Assembly: GCA_947589745.1 (NCBI GenBank)
Contig: CANQCS010000005.1
Location: 1-64,000 of the forward strand
DNA: 64,000 bases
Reading direction: 5' to 3'
Source: an uncultured Oscillospiraceae bacterium
GTDB lineage: Bacteria; Bacillota; Clostridia; Oscillospirales; Oscillospiraceae
The notes under the pieces are model-generated. The model did not search any database. It was given only the letters and a program-made list of their open reading frames with translations, and was not told the DNA's origin. Shown here one piece after another: positions 41,950 to 50,828 of the stretch; the stretch's first letter is position 1; each line of letters starts with the position of its first letter. Both the position numbers and the translations under genes were made by a program.

Positions 41950-44900
41950 AATTACAGGACATTGTCAAGGTCTACGCCACCGCAGGCGAGACCGTCACCG
42001 CTCTCCGTGGCATTAATTTGGCATTCCGCGAGAGCGAATTTGTGGCCATCCTCGGCCACTCCGGCTGCGGCAAGACCACGCTGCTGAACATCATCGGCGG
42101 CCTGGACCAGTACACCAGCGGCGACCTCATCATCAACGGTCGCTCCACCAAGGAGTTCCGGGACAGCGACTGGGACACCTACCGGAACCACTCCATCGGC
42201 TTCGTGTTCCAGAGCTACAACCTGATCCCCCACCAGTCGGTGCTCTCCAACGTGGAGCTGGCCCTGACCCTCTCCGGCGTGGGCAAGTCGGAGCGCCGCC
42301 GCCGGGCCAGAGAGGCCCTGGTGAAGGTGGGGCTGGGGGACCAGATGAAGAAGCGGCCCAACCAGCTCTCCGGCGGCCAGATGCAGCGGGTGGCCATCGC
42401 CCGGGCCCTGGTGAACGACCCGGACATTCTCCTGGCCGACGAGCCTACCGGCGCTCTGGACAGCGAGACCAGCGTCCAGGTCATGGACTTGCTGGCGGAG
42501 ATCGCCAAGGATAAGCTGGTCATCATGGTGACCCACAACCCGGAGCTGGCGGAGAAATACGCCACCAGGACCATCCGCCTGCTGGACGGCCAGGTCACCG
42601 CCGACAGCGCCCCCTTCGACGGGGTCCAGGAGAGGCCCGCCGCCCTGGACGTGCGGCAGAAGAAGCCCTCCATGTCCTTCGCCACCGCCTTCTCCCTGTC
42701 CCTCAACAACCTGATGACCAAGAAGGGCCGCACCATCCTCACCAGCTTTGCCGGGTCCATCGGCATCATCGGCATCGCGCTGATCCTGTCCCTCTCCGCC
42801 GGTATCAACTCCTACATCGAGGAGGTCCAGGAGGAGACGCTGTCCTCCTACCCCATCACCATCCAGGCGGAGACGGTGGATATGTCCTCCATGATGCTGT
42901 CCTTCATGGGGGCCCGGCAGGAGCGGGAGGAGAACGAGGTCCGTGAGGAGGACCGGGTCTATTCCGCCACCGTCATGTACGACATGCTCAACGCCATGGT
43001 CAACGCCGAGACCTCCAAGAACAATTTGAAGGCCTTCAAGTCGTATCTGGACGCGGGGGGCGGCGGGATCGCGGACCTGGCCAACATCCGCTACGGCTAC
43101 AACCTCCGCTTTGATATCTACACCAACGACGAGGACGGCAACGTGGTCAAGAGCGATATCATGACCATGATGCAGGAGGCCATGTCCTCCCTGTACGGCG
43201 GGGACTACTCCTCCTACTTCGGGTCCTCCATGGGCTCCATGTACACCGCCATGGACGTGTGGGAGGAGCTGATGCCCGGTGAGGACGGGCAGCTCATCTC
43301 CGACAGCGTGAAGGACCAGTATGAGCTGCTCTACGGCGCGTGGCCCCAGAACTACGACGAGGTGATCCTCTTTGTGGACGGCCGCAACGAGGTGTCCGAC
43401 CTGATGCTCTACGCCCTGGGCTACATCTCCTCCGACGCCATGACCGACACCCTGAAGGCCATCCAGAACGGGGAGACCGTGGACGTGGAGACCCGTAGCT
43501 GGAGCTACGAGGAGCTGTGCGAGAACAAGTTCAAGCTGATCCTCCCCGCCGAATACTTCCAGCACGACCCGGTCACCGGCGGCTACGTGGACATGACCGA
43601 GACCGACAGCGGCATGGACTACCTCTACAACAGCGACGACGTGGGTGTGCCCCTGAAGATCGTGGGCATTGCCCGGCCCGGCGAGGATGCGAGCGGCAAC
43701 GTCCGGGGCGCCATCGGCTACACCAGCGCCCTCACCACCTACGCCATCCAGGCCACGGCGGAGATGGATATTGTCAAGGAGCAGATGGACGACGAGACCA
43801 CCGACGTCTTCCTGGCCCTGCCCTTCGCCACCGGCGACGAGGAGGAGCCCACCGATGAAGAGAAGGTGGAGGCCATCACCGAGTATCTGCAGGACCTCAC
43901 CGCCCAGGAGAAGGCGGACGCCTATCTGGATGTGATGAGCCAGCCGTCCCAGGAGTATGTGGACGGCGTGGTGGAGCGCCAGATGGAGGGCATGACCCGG
44001 GAGTCCATCGAGGACATGATCATCCAGCAGTACGCCACCGAGATGGGCGTGGATGAGAGCACCATCATGGGCTATATTCGGGACATGGACGACGATACCC
44101 TGTTCTCCCAGGTGGAGGAGGCCATCGCCTCCGGCGTCCGGGAGCAGTACGGACAGATGGTCAGCGCCCAGATGGGCGCCCTCACCGCGGACCAGCTGGC
44201 CGGGATGCTGGACGCCGCCCTGGAGGCCGGGCCCGTGGAGCCCTCTGAGAATGAGCCGGAGGAGGCAGAGACGCCCGATCCCTCCGCCGCGGGCATGGCT
44301 GGCATGACTGGCGCAGATATGTCCGGCATGGCCGGAATGACCGGCGCGGATATGAGCGGTATGGCCGGGATGACCGGCACGGATATGGCCGGGATGACTG
44401 GGGCCGGCATGGGCGGTATGACCGGGATGCCCGGGATGGGCATGGCCGCGGCCCAGCCCAGCGGCCTGGAGGACTGGCAGTTCGTGTACCTCTACGACAA
44501 CTACATGCCCCCCACCCTCTCCGACGCCACCTATGACGAGAACATGGACCGGCTGGGGTATGTGGACCTGGAGAGCCCCGACACCGTCAGCATCTACGCC
44601 GCCACCTTCGCGGACAAGGACGCCATCGCGGACCTCATCACCGAGTACAATGAGAACGTGGAGAACGAGGACGACGAGATTGAGTACACCGACTATGTGG
44701 CCCTGCTGATGAGCTCCGTCACTGATATCATCAGCGGCATCAGCTACCTGCTGATCGCGTTCGTGTCCATCTCCCTGATTGTCTCCTCCATTATGATCGG
44801 CATTATCACCTATATCTCCGTGCTGGAGCGGACCAAGGAGATCGGTATTCTCCGGGCCGTGGGCGCGTCCAAGCGGGATATCAGCCGAGTGTTCAATGCG

Positions 44901-45143
44901 GAGACCTTCATCGTGGGCCTGGGGGCCGGTGTCATCGGCATCGCGGTGACGCTGATCCTGATCGTCCCCATCAACGCCATTCTGTTCCACTTCACCGGCA
45001 TTGAGGGCCTCAAGGCCGCCCTGCCGGTCCAGGGGGCGGTGATCCTGGTGGTCATCAGCGCGCTGCTGACCATCATCGCGGGCCTGATCCCCTCCCGGGT
45101 GGCCGCCAAGAAGGACCCCGTGGTGGCGCTGCGCACCGAGTAA
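41943..45143 (+). CDS. Fused MacB-like ABC exporter with Met/Gly-rich insert
   Basis: A 1066-aa protein with the ATPase and FtsX-like permease in one chain. The NBD (residues 1-235) has GHSGCGKT (38-45), LSGGQMQR and [13 protein letters not shown] transmembrane helix follows near residue 275 ([21 protein letters not shown]). A very large extracytoplasmic domain (about 300-920) precedes the last three helices and ends in FtsX style ([20 protein letters not shown]). At about residues 783-836 a low-complexity run built from [13 protein letters not shown] units carries 15 Met in about 55 residues (44292-44450). MacB-type proteins push envelope substrates outward by mechanotransmission. Linked to and overlapping a TetR gene. 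Confidence 0.9.
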   Translation: MLKLQDIVKVYATAGETVTALRGINLAFRESEFVAILGHSGCGKTTLLNIIGGLDQYTSGDLIINGRSTKEFRDSDWDTYRNHSIGFVFQSYNLIPHQSVLSNVELALTLSGVGKSERRRRAREALVKVGLGDQMKKRPNQLSGGQMQRVAIARALVNDPDILLADEPTGALDSETSVQVMDLLAEIAKDKLVIMVTHNPELAEKYATRTIRLLDGQVTADSAPFDGVQERPAALDVRQKKPSMSFATAFSLSLNNLMTKKGRTILTSFAGSIGIIGIALILSLSAGINSYIEEVQEETLSSYPITIQAETVDMSSMMLSFMGARQEREENEVREEDRVYSATVMYDMLNAMVNAETSKNNLKAFKSYLDAGGGGIADLANIRYGYNLRFDIYTNDEDGNVVKSDIMTMMQEAMSSLYGGDYSSYFGSSMGSMYTAMDVWEELMPGEDGQLISDSVKDQYELLYGAWPQNYDEVILFVDGRNEVSDLMLYALGYISSDAMTDTLKAIQNGETVDVETRSWSYEELCENKFKLILPAEYFQHDPVTGGYVDMTETDSGMDYLYNSDDVGVPLKIVGIARPGEDASGNVRGAIGYTSALTTYAIQATAEMDIVKEQMDDETTDVFLALPFATGDEEEPTDEEKVEAITEYLQDLTAQEKADAYLDVMSQPSQEYVDGVVERQMEGMTRESIEDMIIQQYATEMGVDESTIMGYIRDMDDDTLFSQVEEAIASGVREQYGQMVSAQMGALTADQLAGMLDAALEAGPVEPSENEPEEAETPDPSAAGMAGMTGADMSGMAGMTGADMSGMAGMTGTDMAGMTGAGMGGMTGMPGMGMAAAQPSGLEDWQFVYLYDNYMPPTLSDATYDENMDRLGYVDLESPDTVSIYAATFADKDAIADLITEYNENVENEDDEIEYTDYVALLMSSVTDIISGISYLLIAFVSISLIVSSIMIGIITYISVLERTKEIGILRAVGASKRDISRVFNAETFIVGLGAGVIGIAVTLILIVPINAILFHFTGIEGLKAALPVQGAVILVVISALLTIIAGLIPSRVAAKKDPVVALRTE

Positions 45144-45169
45144 CCGCACATTCGGCGGGACAGAAAAAG

Positions 45170-45211
45170 CAAAAAGCTTCGGATATCACAGGTTGATATC
45201 CGAAGCTTTTT
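45170..45211 (+). terminator. Intrinsic terminator after the ABC exporter
   Basis: AAGCTTCGGATATCA / TGATATCCGAAGCTT stem with loop CAGGT region, followed by TTTTTT. It is A-rich on the 5' side, so it can also stop the converging S66 gene. Confidence 0.88.
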
Positions 45212-45231
45212 TATGCAGAATTTTGTGGAGG

Positions 45232-46149
45232 CTATCTGCGGCAGACGAGCGTCCCCACGTCTGCGTCCACGGTGCAGACCGTGCCCAGGGGCAGGGTCAC
45301 CATGGGGTCGCAGTAGTGGGCGGAGCGCACGTTCATCAGTACCGGCTTGGGATAGCCCCGAAAGAACCATTCCACCAGCGCCTCCGGCCCCCACTCCGGC
45401 CTGCGCTCGTTGGGGCAGTCCGCGAAGGTCCCCAGCACCACCCCGGCGGCCTGGTCAAAAATCCCGGCATAGGCCAGCTGGGCCAGCATCCGCTCCAGGG
45501 CGTAGACCTCCTCCCCCACGTCCTCCAGGAAGAGAATTTTGCCCCGGGCGTCGATCTGCCAGGGGGTGCCCACTCCGGCGGCGATCAGGCTCAGGTTCCC
45601 GCCGGTGAGGATTCCCCGGGCTCTCCCAGGCCGCAGGCAGATCACAGACTCCCCCGGCGGGTTCTGGATAGGGAGGCAGTCCCCCATCTCCAGCGCCGCA
45701 CGGAGGCTCCGCCAGGTGAAGTCCCCGGTGCCCTGGAGAAGGGTGGATGCCATGGGACCGTGGAAGGTGACGAAGCCGCAGCGCTGGCCGATGGCGGTGT
45801 GGAGGGTGGTCACGTCGCTGAAGCCGATGAAGGGCTTGGGGTGGGCGGCGATCAGATCCCAGTCCAAGTGGCCCAGAAGCCGCCAGGCGGTCTCGCCGCC
45901 ACGGGTACACCAGACCGCCTTGATCTCCGGGTCCCCGAAGGCCCGGTGGATGTCCCGGACCCGGGCCTCCGTGGGGGCGGCGTAGCCGTCCGGATCCGCC
46001 CCATGGGTGGATTTGCCGGGCCACACCCGGTAGCCCGCCCGCTCCAGGGCGGCGGCAATGGCCTCCACCGGCCGTTCCTCCGTCAGGGATGAGGACGGCG
46101 AAATCAGGGCGATAGTGTCCCCCGGCCGGGGGCAGGGCGGGAAGATCAT
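45232..46149 (-). CDS. LD-carboxypeptidase, peptidase S66 family
   Basis: A 305-aa serine peptidase that cleaves an L-D bond, classically the terminal D-Ala of the murein tetrapeptide. PRPGDTIALISPSS is at the N-terminus. The nucleophile Ser lies in FIGFSDVTTLH, GGNLSLIAAGVGTPWQ is the conserved Gly-Asn-Leu segment, and ILFLEDVGE with the downstream SAHYCDPMVTLPLG carries the Glu and His region. No signal peptide, so it acts on recycled muropeptides or cytosolic peptides. I start it at ATG 46149 (MIFPPCPRPGD) after GGAG; the upstream GTG/ATG choices at 46158-46164 overlap the previous gene. Confidence 0.92.
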   Translation of the reverse strand: MIFPPCPRPGDTIALISPSSSLTEERPVEAIAAALERAGYRVWPGKSTHGADPDGYAAPTEARVRDIHRAFGDPEIKAVWCTRGGETAWRLLGHLDWDLIAAHPKPFIGFSDVTTLHTAIGQRCGFVTFHGPMASTLLQGTGDFTWRSLRAALEMGDCLPIQNPPGESVICLRPGRARGILTGGNLSLIAAGVGTPWQIDARGKILFLEDVGEEVYALERMLAQLAYAGIFDQAAGVVLGTFADCPNERRPEWGPEALVEWFFRGYPKPVLMNVRSAHYCDPMVTLPLGTVCTVDADVGTLVCRR

Positions 46150-46150
46150 A

Positions 46151-47335
46151 TCAGGCATCTCCATTCAGATAGTCCAGCACCGTCTGGACGTGGAGGGCCG
46201 CCGCCAGGGGCAGGGCCTCCGGGTCCACGGCGAAGTGGGGGTTGTGGTTGGGGCAGGTGAAGCCCTTGCTCTCATTCCCCACGCCCACGTAGTAGTAGCA
46301 CCCCGGCGCGGCGTCGGAGAAGTAGCCGAAGTCGTCGGTGCCCAGGCTGGGCTCCGCCAGCTCCAGAACGTGCTCCGGGCCCAGTACCTTGGCCGCCGCC
46401 CGGCGGACCAGGTCCGTCATGGCCGGGTCGTTGCGGCAGCCGGGGTAGCTCTCGAAGATGGTGACCTCCGCCTCCACCCCCATCCCGGCGGCGATGCCGG
46501 TGACGATGGCACGGAAGTCGTCCTTCACCCGCTGCCGGGCCGGGCCGCCCATGGTGCGGAGGATGCCGGTGAACACCGCCTCCTCCGGCAGGACGTTCCC
46601 GGCGGTGCCGGCGTGGAAGCTGCCCACCGTCACCACCACCGGCTCGGTGGGGGAGGTGCGGCGGGAGGAGATGGTCTGGAGGGCGGTGATGATCTGGGCC
46701 CCGGCCACGATCACGTCGGCGCCCAGGTGGGGTTTGGCCCCGTGGGTGCCCCGGCCCTTGATGGTGACAGAGAAGGGGTTGGACGCCGCGCAGATGGGGC
46801 CGGAGCGGACGGAGACGGTGCCCGTGGGGATGCCGCTCTCCACGTGGCAGCAGAGCATGGCGTCCACGTGGGGATTTTCCATGCACCCGGCGGCGATCAT
46901 CCGGGCCGCGCCGCCGTCGCCCTCCTCGTCGGGCTGGAAGAAGAGCTTCACATTGCCCCGCAGCTCCTCCCGGCGCGCCATCAGCAGCTCTGCCGCGCCC
47001 AGGAGGGCGGCGGTGTGGAAGTCGTGGCCGCAGGCGTGCATGACGCCGGGGACCTGGGAGGCGTAGGGCAGGCCCGTGTCCTCCAGGATGGGCAGGGCGT
47101 CGATATCCGCCCGGAAGCCGATGGTCTTTCCCGGCCGGCCGCCCCGGATCACGGCCACGGTGCCGGTGTCCAGCACCGGCGTGTACTCGACGCCCAGCCG
47201 GTCCAGGCGCTGCCGGATAAGGGCGGCGGTGTGGTGCTCCCGGTTGCCCAGCTCCGGGGTGCGGTGGATGGTCTGAAAAACGGTCTCCAGGTCCCCGGCA
47301 ATGGCCCGGGCGCCGCAAAGAATCTGTTCCGTCAT
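46151..47335 (-). CDS. M20 family amidohydrolase (hippurate / N-acyl-amino-acid hydrolase type)
   Basis: A 394-aa dinuclear zinc hydrolase. Metal-site motifs are VMHACGHDFHTAALLG, FQPDEEGDGGA with the catalytic Glu, and a late FTCPNHNPHF with the final His; the dimerisation domain lies between (residues about 180-290). Family members remove N-acyl or N-aminoacyl groups from amino acids or small peptides. Start ATG 47335 follows AAGGAG; the longer frame to 47407 is not supported. Its stop is 1 bp before the S66 start, so the two form an operon. A dispersed-element copy separates it from the upstream AstE/AspA-like gene. Confidence 0.92.
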   Translation of the reverse strand: MTEQILCGARAIAGDLETVFQTIHRTPELGNREHHTAALIRQRLDRLGVEYTPVLDTGTVAVIRGGRPGKTIGFRADIDALPILEDTGLPYASQVPGVMHACGHDFHTAALLGAAELLMARREELRGNVKLFFQPDEEGDGGAARMIAAGCMENPHVDAMLCCHVESGIPTGTVSVRSGPICAASNPFSVTIKGRGTHGAKPHLGADVIVAGAQIITALQTISSRRTSPTEPVVVTVGSFHAGTAGNVLPEEAVFTGILRTMGGPARQRVKDDFRAIVTGIAAGMGVEAEVTIFESYPGCRNDPAMTDLVRRAAAKVLGPEHVLELAEPSLGTDDFGYFSDAAPGCYYYVGVGNESKGFTCPNHNPHFAVDPEALPLAAALHVQTVLDYLNGDA

Positions 47336-47394
47336 CGTGAACGGCTCCTTTTTGCATTGAGTTAGTGGTAAACATATACAGGAAAGATCGGTCA

Positions 47395-47510
47395 CACTAT
47401 TTTCCAATCAGAACAAGGTATCGTTACCGTGCGAGAAATGTAGAGATTGCAACGCTTTGGTAGCGGTATTAAAGTTCTTTTTGATACTTTTTCTTTCAAG
47501 AAAAAGTATC
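47395..47510 (-). repeat. Dispersed element A, copy 9 (after the AstE/AspA-like gene)
   Basis: In reverse orientation the hairpin is at 47484-47509 (ATACTTTTTC / GAAAAAGTAT). The tail follows: AAGTTCTTTTTG, GCAACGCTTTGGTAGCG, AATGTAGAGATTGC and CGTTACCGTGCG. The TGA stop of the gene at 47509-48441 overlaps the hairpin edge. Confidence 0.8.
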
Positions 47511-48441
47511 AGTCCGGCAGGATGCGAAAAGCCGCCTCGTGGCCGTTGATGAGCTGGGCCCGGTGGGCGAAGAAAATTCTGCCGGAGCAGTCCGCCCGGA
47601 GCTGTTCCAGCACCGCGCCGGTGCAGGGCTCCAATATCTCCCCCAGCACGTCCCCCGGCCGGACCCGGTCCCCCGGGCGGCACTCCTGCTGGAGCAGCCC
47701 TCCCGCGGTGGTCAGGAGGCTGTGTAGGGCCTCCTCCCGGAGCAGCGACGGCTCCTCCTGGGGCGCGGGGACCGCCCGGCGGCTGAGGCCCTTGGCAAAC
47801 AGGAACCGCTCCACCGCCTCCACCGCCTGCCGGGCGGCGGACTGGTCGATGCAGTCCGTGGCGCGGGTGTAGAGGGAGTAGGCCTGGGTATCCCAAATTT
47901 GCCAGTTGTAGTTGAGGGTCGTGGTATCGTAGGGGTGGGGCCGCCGGAGAATGACGTAGGGCAGGCCGAAGTCCAGGGCCTCCTCCGCCCGCTCGTAGCC
48001 CGTCTCCGTGATGCGCACGTGGGGCAGCAGGTCTCCTGGCAGGTGGAAGCTGGTGAACTGGACGCCGTAGCTGCAGCCCTGGAGGGCGGAAAAGATGTGG
48101 GCGGCGATGCGCTGGGTGGTCTCGCCCTGGTCGTAGCCCGGGAACATGCGGTTGATATCCGTGTTGTCCGCCGCCCAGAAACGGCGGCCCACGTTCATGG
48201 AGAACTGGTTGGCGCAGGGGACCACCAGGATGCCGCAGTCCTCCGCCAGCTCACCGTTCTCCTCCATGGCCGCCAGGGCCCGGATAAGCTGGGAGCAGAT
48301 ATACATCTGCTGGACCTCGTTGCCCCGCAGCGCACCCAGCACCGCCAGGCTCCGCCGCTCCGGGTTCCCGAAGTACCAGCCCCGCACCGCCAGAGGGCGG
48401 CGGTAGGGGGTCTCCATGGTGAACAGAATCTCTTCTCTCAC
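47509..48441 (-). CDS. Succinylglutamate desuccinylase/aspartoacylase-like protein (second copy)
   Basis: A 310-aa member of the M14-related AstE/AspA superfamily. LAVLGALRGNEVQQM contains the zinc His/Glu position in altered form: GALRGNE here replaces the usual GxHGdE, so the His ligand is missing. NTDINRMFPGYDQG and QFTSFHLPGDLLPHVRI follow, and the C-terminal barrel-like part (LLQQECRPGDRVRPGDVLGEI) resembles the family end domain. It overlaps the upstream paralogue by 4 bp (ATGA). The loss of the first His suggests a changed or inactive metal site, perhaps a partner of its intact neighbour. Confidence 0.82.
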   Translation of the reverse strand: MREEILFTMETPYRRPLAVRGWYFGNPERRSLAVLGALRGNEVQQMYICSQLIRALAAMEENGELAEDCGILVVPCANQFSMNVGRRFWAADNTDINRMFPGYDQGETTQRIAAHIFSALQGCSYGVQFTSFHLPGDLLPHVRITETGYERAEEALDFGLPYVILRRPHPYDTTTLNYNWQIWDTQAYSLYTRATDCIDQSAARQAVEAVERFLFAKGLSRRAVPAPQEEPSLLREEALHSLLTTAGGLLQQECRPGDRVRPGDVLGEILEPCTGAVLEQLRADCSGRIFFAHRAQLINGHEAAFRILPD

Positions 48442-49358
48442 AGCGCACCTCCCAGGATACGGGCGATGAGGGAGCCCTCATACACCACAGGATATTCCCG
48501 CAGAGTGAACAGCAACCCGGAGGCCGGGCATATAAGCGTCTCGCACACGTCACCGGTGAGGGGGTCCACCACCTGCCCCAGCTCCTGCCCCTGCTCCACG
48601 TAGGCGGCATGGGCCACCGAGGGGACGAAGATGCCGGGCCGGGACGCGTTGACGAAGGACACGTGGCCGTCGCTGCTGACGATGGGCGGCGCCACCGGCA
48701 TCACCGGCGCGTCCCACATCCCCAGGTAGTGCATGAGGGACAGGATGCCGGTCAGCAGCTGGTCGCCGTAGGCCCGGGTCAGGCGCATCCCCACGCCCAT
48801 CTCCACCACCAGGGTGGGGGTGTCCAGGGCGTTGAGGCTGTGGGCCAGGGTGGACTCCAGCACCGTGGCGGCGGCGTGGATCCAGATGAAGCCCAGGTTC
48901 ATCCGCTTGGCCAGGGGGACCAGCCGCTCGGCGGTGTTGACGTTGATGCGGACCTGGGGGATCTCCCGGAGGAAGATGTTGCTGGCGTGGATGTCGATGC
49001 ACACGTCCGCTCCCACCATGTCCCGGATGAGGGTGTGGGCCAGAAACTCCGACATGGCCCCGTCCGGGCTGCCAGGGAAGGTGCGGTTCATGTCCAGGTC
49101 GCACAGGGGGTTGCTGCGGGTCATGGTGCTGACCCCCAGGGGGTTGAGGGCCGGGTAGATATCCACCGTGCCCTTCAGGTGCTCCGGGTGGGCCTTCAGC
49201 CACCGGGCCAGCCGCCAGGCCACATACTGGCCCTCCAGCTCATCGCCGTGGGTACCGGTGACCACGCACAGCCGCTTGCCGCCGCTGCCGATCCGGTTCT
49301 TCTGGATCACCAGGTCCTCCCCCACGGCCAGGGGGACCCGTACCACTTGCTCGATCAT
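48438..49358 (-). CDS. Succinylglutamate desuccinylase/aspartoacylase family deacylase
   Basis: A 306-aa zinc hydrolase related to M14 carboxypeptidases. VVTGTHGDELEGQYVAW provides the His and Glu ligands, DLDMNRTFPGSPDGAMSE is the arginine-binding region, VCIDIHASNIFLRE holds the third ligand His, and TLVVEMGVGM carries the general-base Glu. The C-terminal domain (EQGQELGQVVDPLTGDV) is the usual beta barrel. Family members remove an acyl group from the alpha-amine of an amino acid. It lies 28 bp after the transglutaminase-like gene on the same strand and overlaps its paralogue by 4 bp, so all five genes 47509-52123 appear to be one operon. Confidence 0.92.
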   Translation of the reverse strand: MIEQVVRVPLAVGEDLVIQKNRIGSGGKRLCVVTGTHGDELEGQYVAWRLARWLKAHPEHLKGTVDIYPALNPLGVSTMTRSNPLCDLDMNRTFPGSPDGAMSEFLAHTLIRDMVGADVCIDIHASNIFLREIPQVRINVNTAERLVPLAKRMNLGFIWIHAAATVLESTLAHSLNALDTPTLVVEMGVGMRLTRAYGDQLLTGILSLMHYLGMWDAPVMPVAPPIVSSDGHVSFVNASRPGIFVPSVAHAAYVEQGQELGQVVDPLTGDVCETLICPASGLLFTLREYPVVYEGSLIARILGGAL

Positions 49359-49386
49359 GGTTGAAAGTTTTTCCTCGATTCCATCG

Positions 49387-50160
49387 TTATCGTGCCCGGA
49401 CGGACACCGTCACGGTCTGCCGCTGTCCCGTCCTGCCCAGAAAGACGCCCCGCTCGATGGGGCAGTCCCCGAAGTCCCGGCCCACGGCCAGGCGGATCAC
49501 GTCCTCGCCGGTCCAGCAGCCCCGGGTGGGGTCGATGCCGGTCCACACGCCGTCCAGCCACACCTCGCACCAGGCGTGGCTGGCCCCCTCCCCCTCGGGG
49601 AGGCCGCTGGCGTACCGGGCGGCGAGGCCCGCGCGCCGGGCCAGGGCCAGGAAGATGTGGGCGAAATCCTGGCACACGCCGCTGCCGGAGGCGAAGGCCT
49701 GGGCGGCGGTGGTGGACACCCCGGTGGTGCCGGGGCGGTAGTTCATATGCGCATGGACCGCCTGGGCCAGGTCCCAGGCCCGCTCCGCCGGCGCCTCCGG
49801 CAGGGCGAGGCCCGCCAGAAAGTCCTCCATCTCCCCGCTCACCGCCGTGTAGGCGGAGGGGAAACGGTACACCGGGTGGCCCGGCGACTGCCGCCGCCGG
49901 GTCAGGTCCAGGCGGGCAGAGCCACGGACGGTGTAGCGGAACCGGTCGTGGGGCGCCTCGATGCGGCCGATCTGGAGCAGGTTGCCGAAGCCGTCCCGCT
50001 GCCGGGCGTAGGGCGCCTGGGGCTCCAGCGACAGGGACACGTCCAAAATCTCCTGCCCCGGGAAGGAGGGCGGCACGCACCGCAGGGCAAAGGCGTGGCC
50101 GGACACCGGCCCGTCGAAGGTCAGGAGCACGTCATAGAAGAAGGTCAGCTGCCGGCTCAT
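49387..50160 (-). CDS. Bacterial transglutaminase-like protein
   Basis: A 257-aa protein with an N-terminal beta domain and a C-terminal transglutaminase-like core: SGVCQDFAHIFLALARRAGLAARYASG with the Cys, ASHAWCEVWLDGVWTGIDPT with the His and Asp. This matches the family found next to alpha-E and circularly permuted ATP-grasp proteins. No signal peptide, so it works in the cytoplasm, either as a peptidase or as an amide-bond-forming enzyme. Start ATG 50160 is in an ATGA overlap with the alpha-E gene. Confidence 0.9.
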   Translation of the reverse strand: MSRQLTFFYDVLLTFDGPVSGHAFALRCVPPSFPGQEILDVSLSLEPQAPYARQRDGFGNLLQIGRIEAPHDRFRYTVRGSARLDLTRRRQSPGHPVYRFPSAYTAVSGEMEDFLAGLALPEAPAERAWDLAQAVHAHMNYRPGTTGVSTTAAQAFASGSGVCQDFAHIFLALARRAGLAARYASGLPEGEGASHAWCEVWLDGVWTGIDPTRGCWTGEDVIRLAVGRDFGDCPIERGVFLGRTGQRQTVTVSVRAR

Positions 50161-50828
50161 ACCAGGAACAGTCCCTCCACAGCGCCCAGCAGGTCCCGGC
50201 GCTGGATGGCCTCGCCGCCCACGGCGCAGCGCTCCACCAGGTCCAGGGCCGCGGGATTGACGGTGAGCCCGGTCTTGTAGAGGCGGTTCAGCATCTTCTG
50301 CACCTCCCGCTCCAGCCGCTCGGTCTGCCAGTTCAGGCGGAGGATCAGGCTGATGCGCTCCACGCAGATGCCGGACTTGGTGACGTTCCGGGTGGCCTCG
50401 TCCTCTACGGAGTCGTCGAAGCTGCCCCGGAAGGCCATGATATCGTCCAGCACCCACTGGAGGGCCACGGCGGGGCCGTCGCTGCGCTCGGCAATGTCCA
50501 GGGCGTACTGGGCCATCTGGAGGTAGGCCAGGGTGGGGGTGGTGATGGTCTCCCGCAGCACCATGCCGTTGCCCAGCATAGCGTCCAGGCTGGAGCGGAC
50601 GGAGCTGGGGTCGCCGCCGTCAAAGAGGTAGCGGCGGCAGAAGTCCTCGTCGCTGGTGTAGGTGCAGGGGATGCCCATGTTCCGGCAGAACGCCTCCCGG
50701 CCGATATCCTCGCCGTCGATCAGGCGGTCGTACTGCTGGAGCATGTACTGGACCGTGGTGTACACCCGCTCGGCGTACCGCCCCAGCCAGAACAGGTGGT
50801 TCTGCTTGCTCAGTGTGACAATACCCAT
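50157..50828 (-). CDS. Alpha-E domain protein
   Basis: A 223-aa all-helical protein. It shows the alpha-E (DUF403) start, TLSKQNHLFWLGRYAERVYTTVQYMLQQYDRLID, and further conserved helices RSSLDAMLGNGMVLRETITTPTLAYLQMAQYALD. Alpha-E proteins occur with circularly permuted ATP-grasp enzymes and are predicted partners in peptide formation; no catalytic activity is established. Start 50828 follows AGGAGG inside the end of the ATP-grasp gene (19-bp overlap). It overlaps the transglutaminase gene by 4 bp. Confidence 0.92.
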   Translation of the reverse strand: MGIVTLSKQNHLFWLGRYAERVYTTVQYMLQQYDRLIDGEDIGREAFCRNMGIPCTYTSDEDFCRRYLFDGGDPSSVRSSLDAMLGNGMVLRETITTPTLAYLQMAQYALDIAERSDGPAVALQWVLDDIMAFRGSFDDSVEDEATRNVTKSGICVERISLILRLNWQTERLEREVQKMLNRLYKTGLTVNPAALDLVERCAVGGEAIQRRDLLGAVEGLFLV

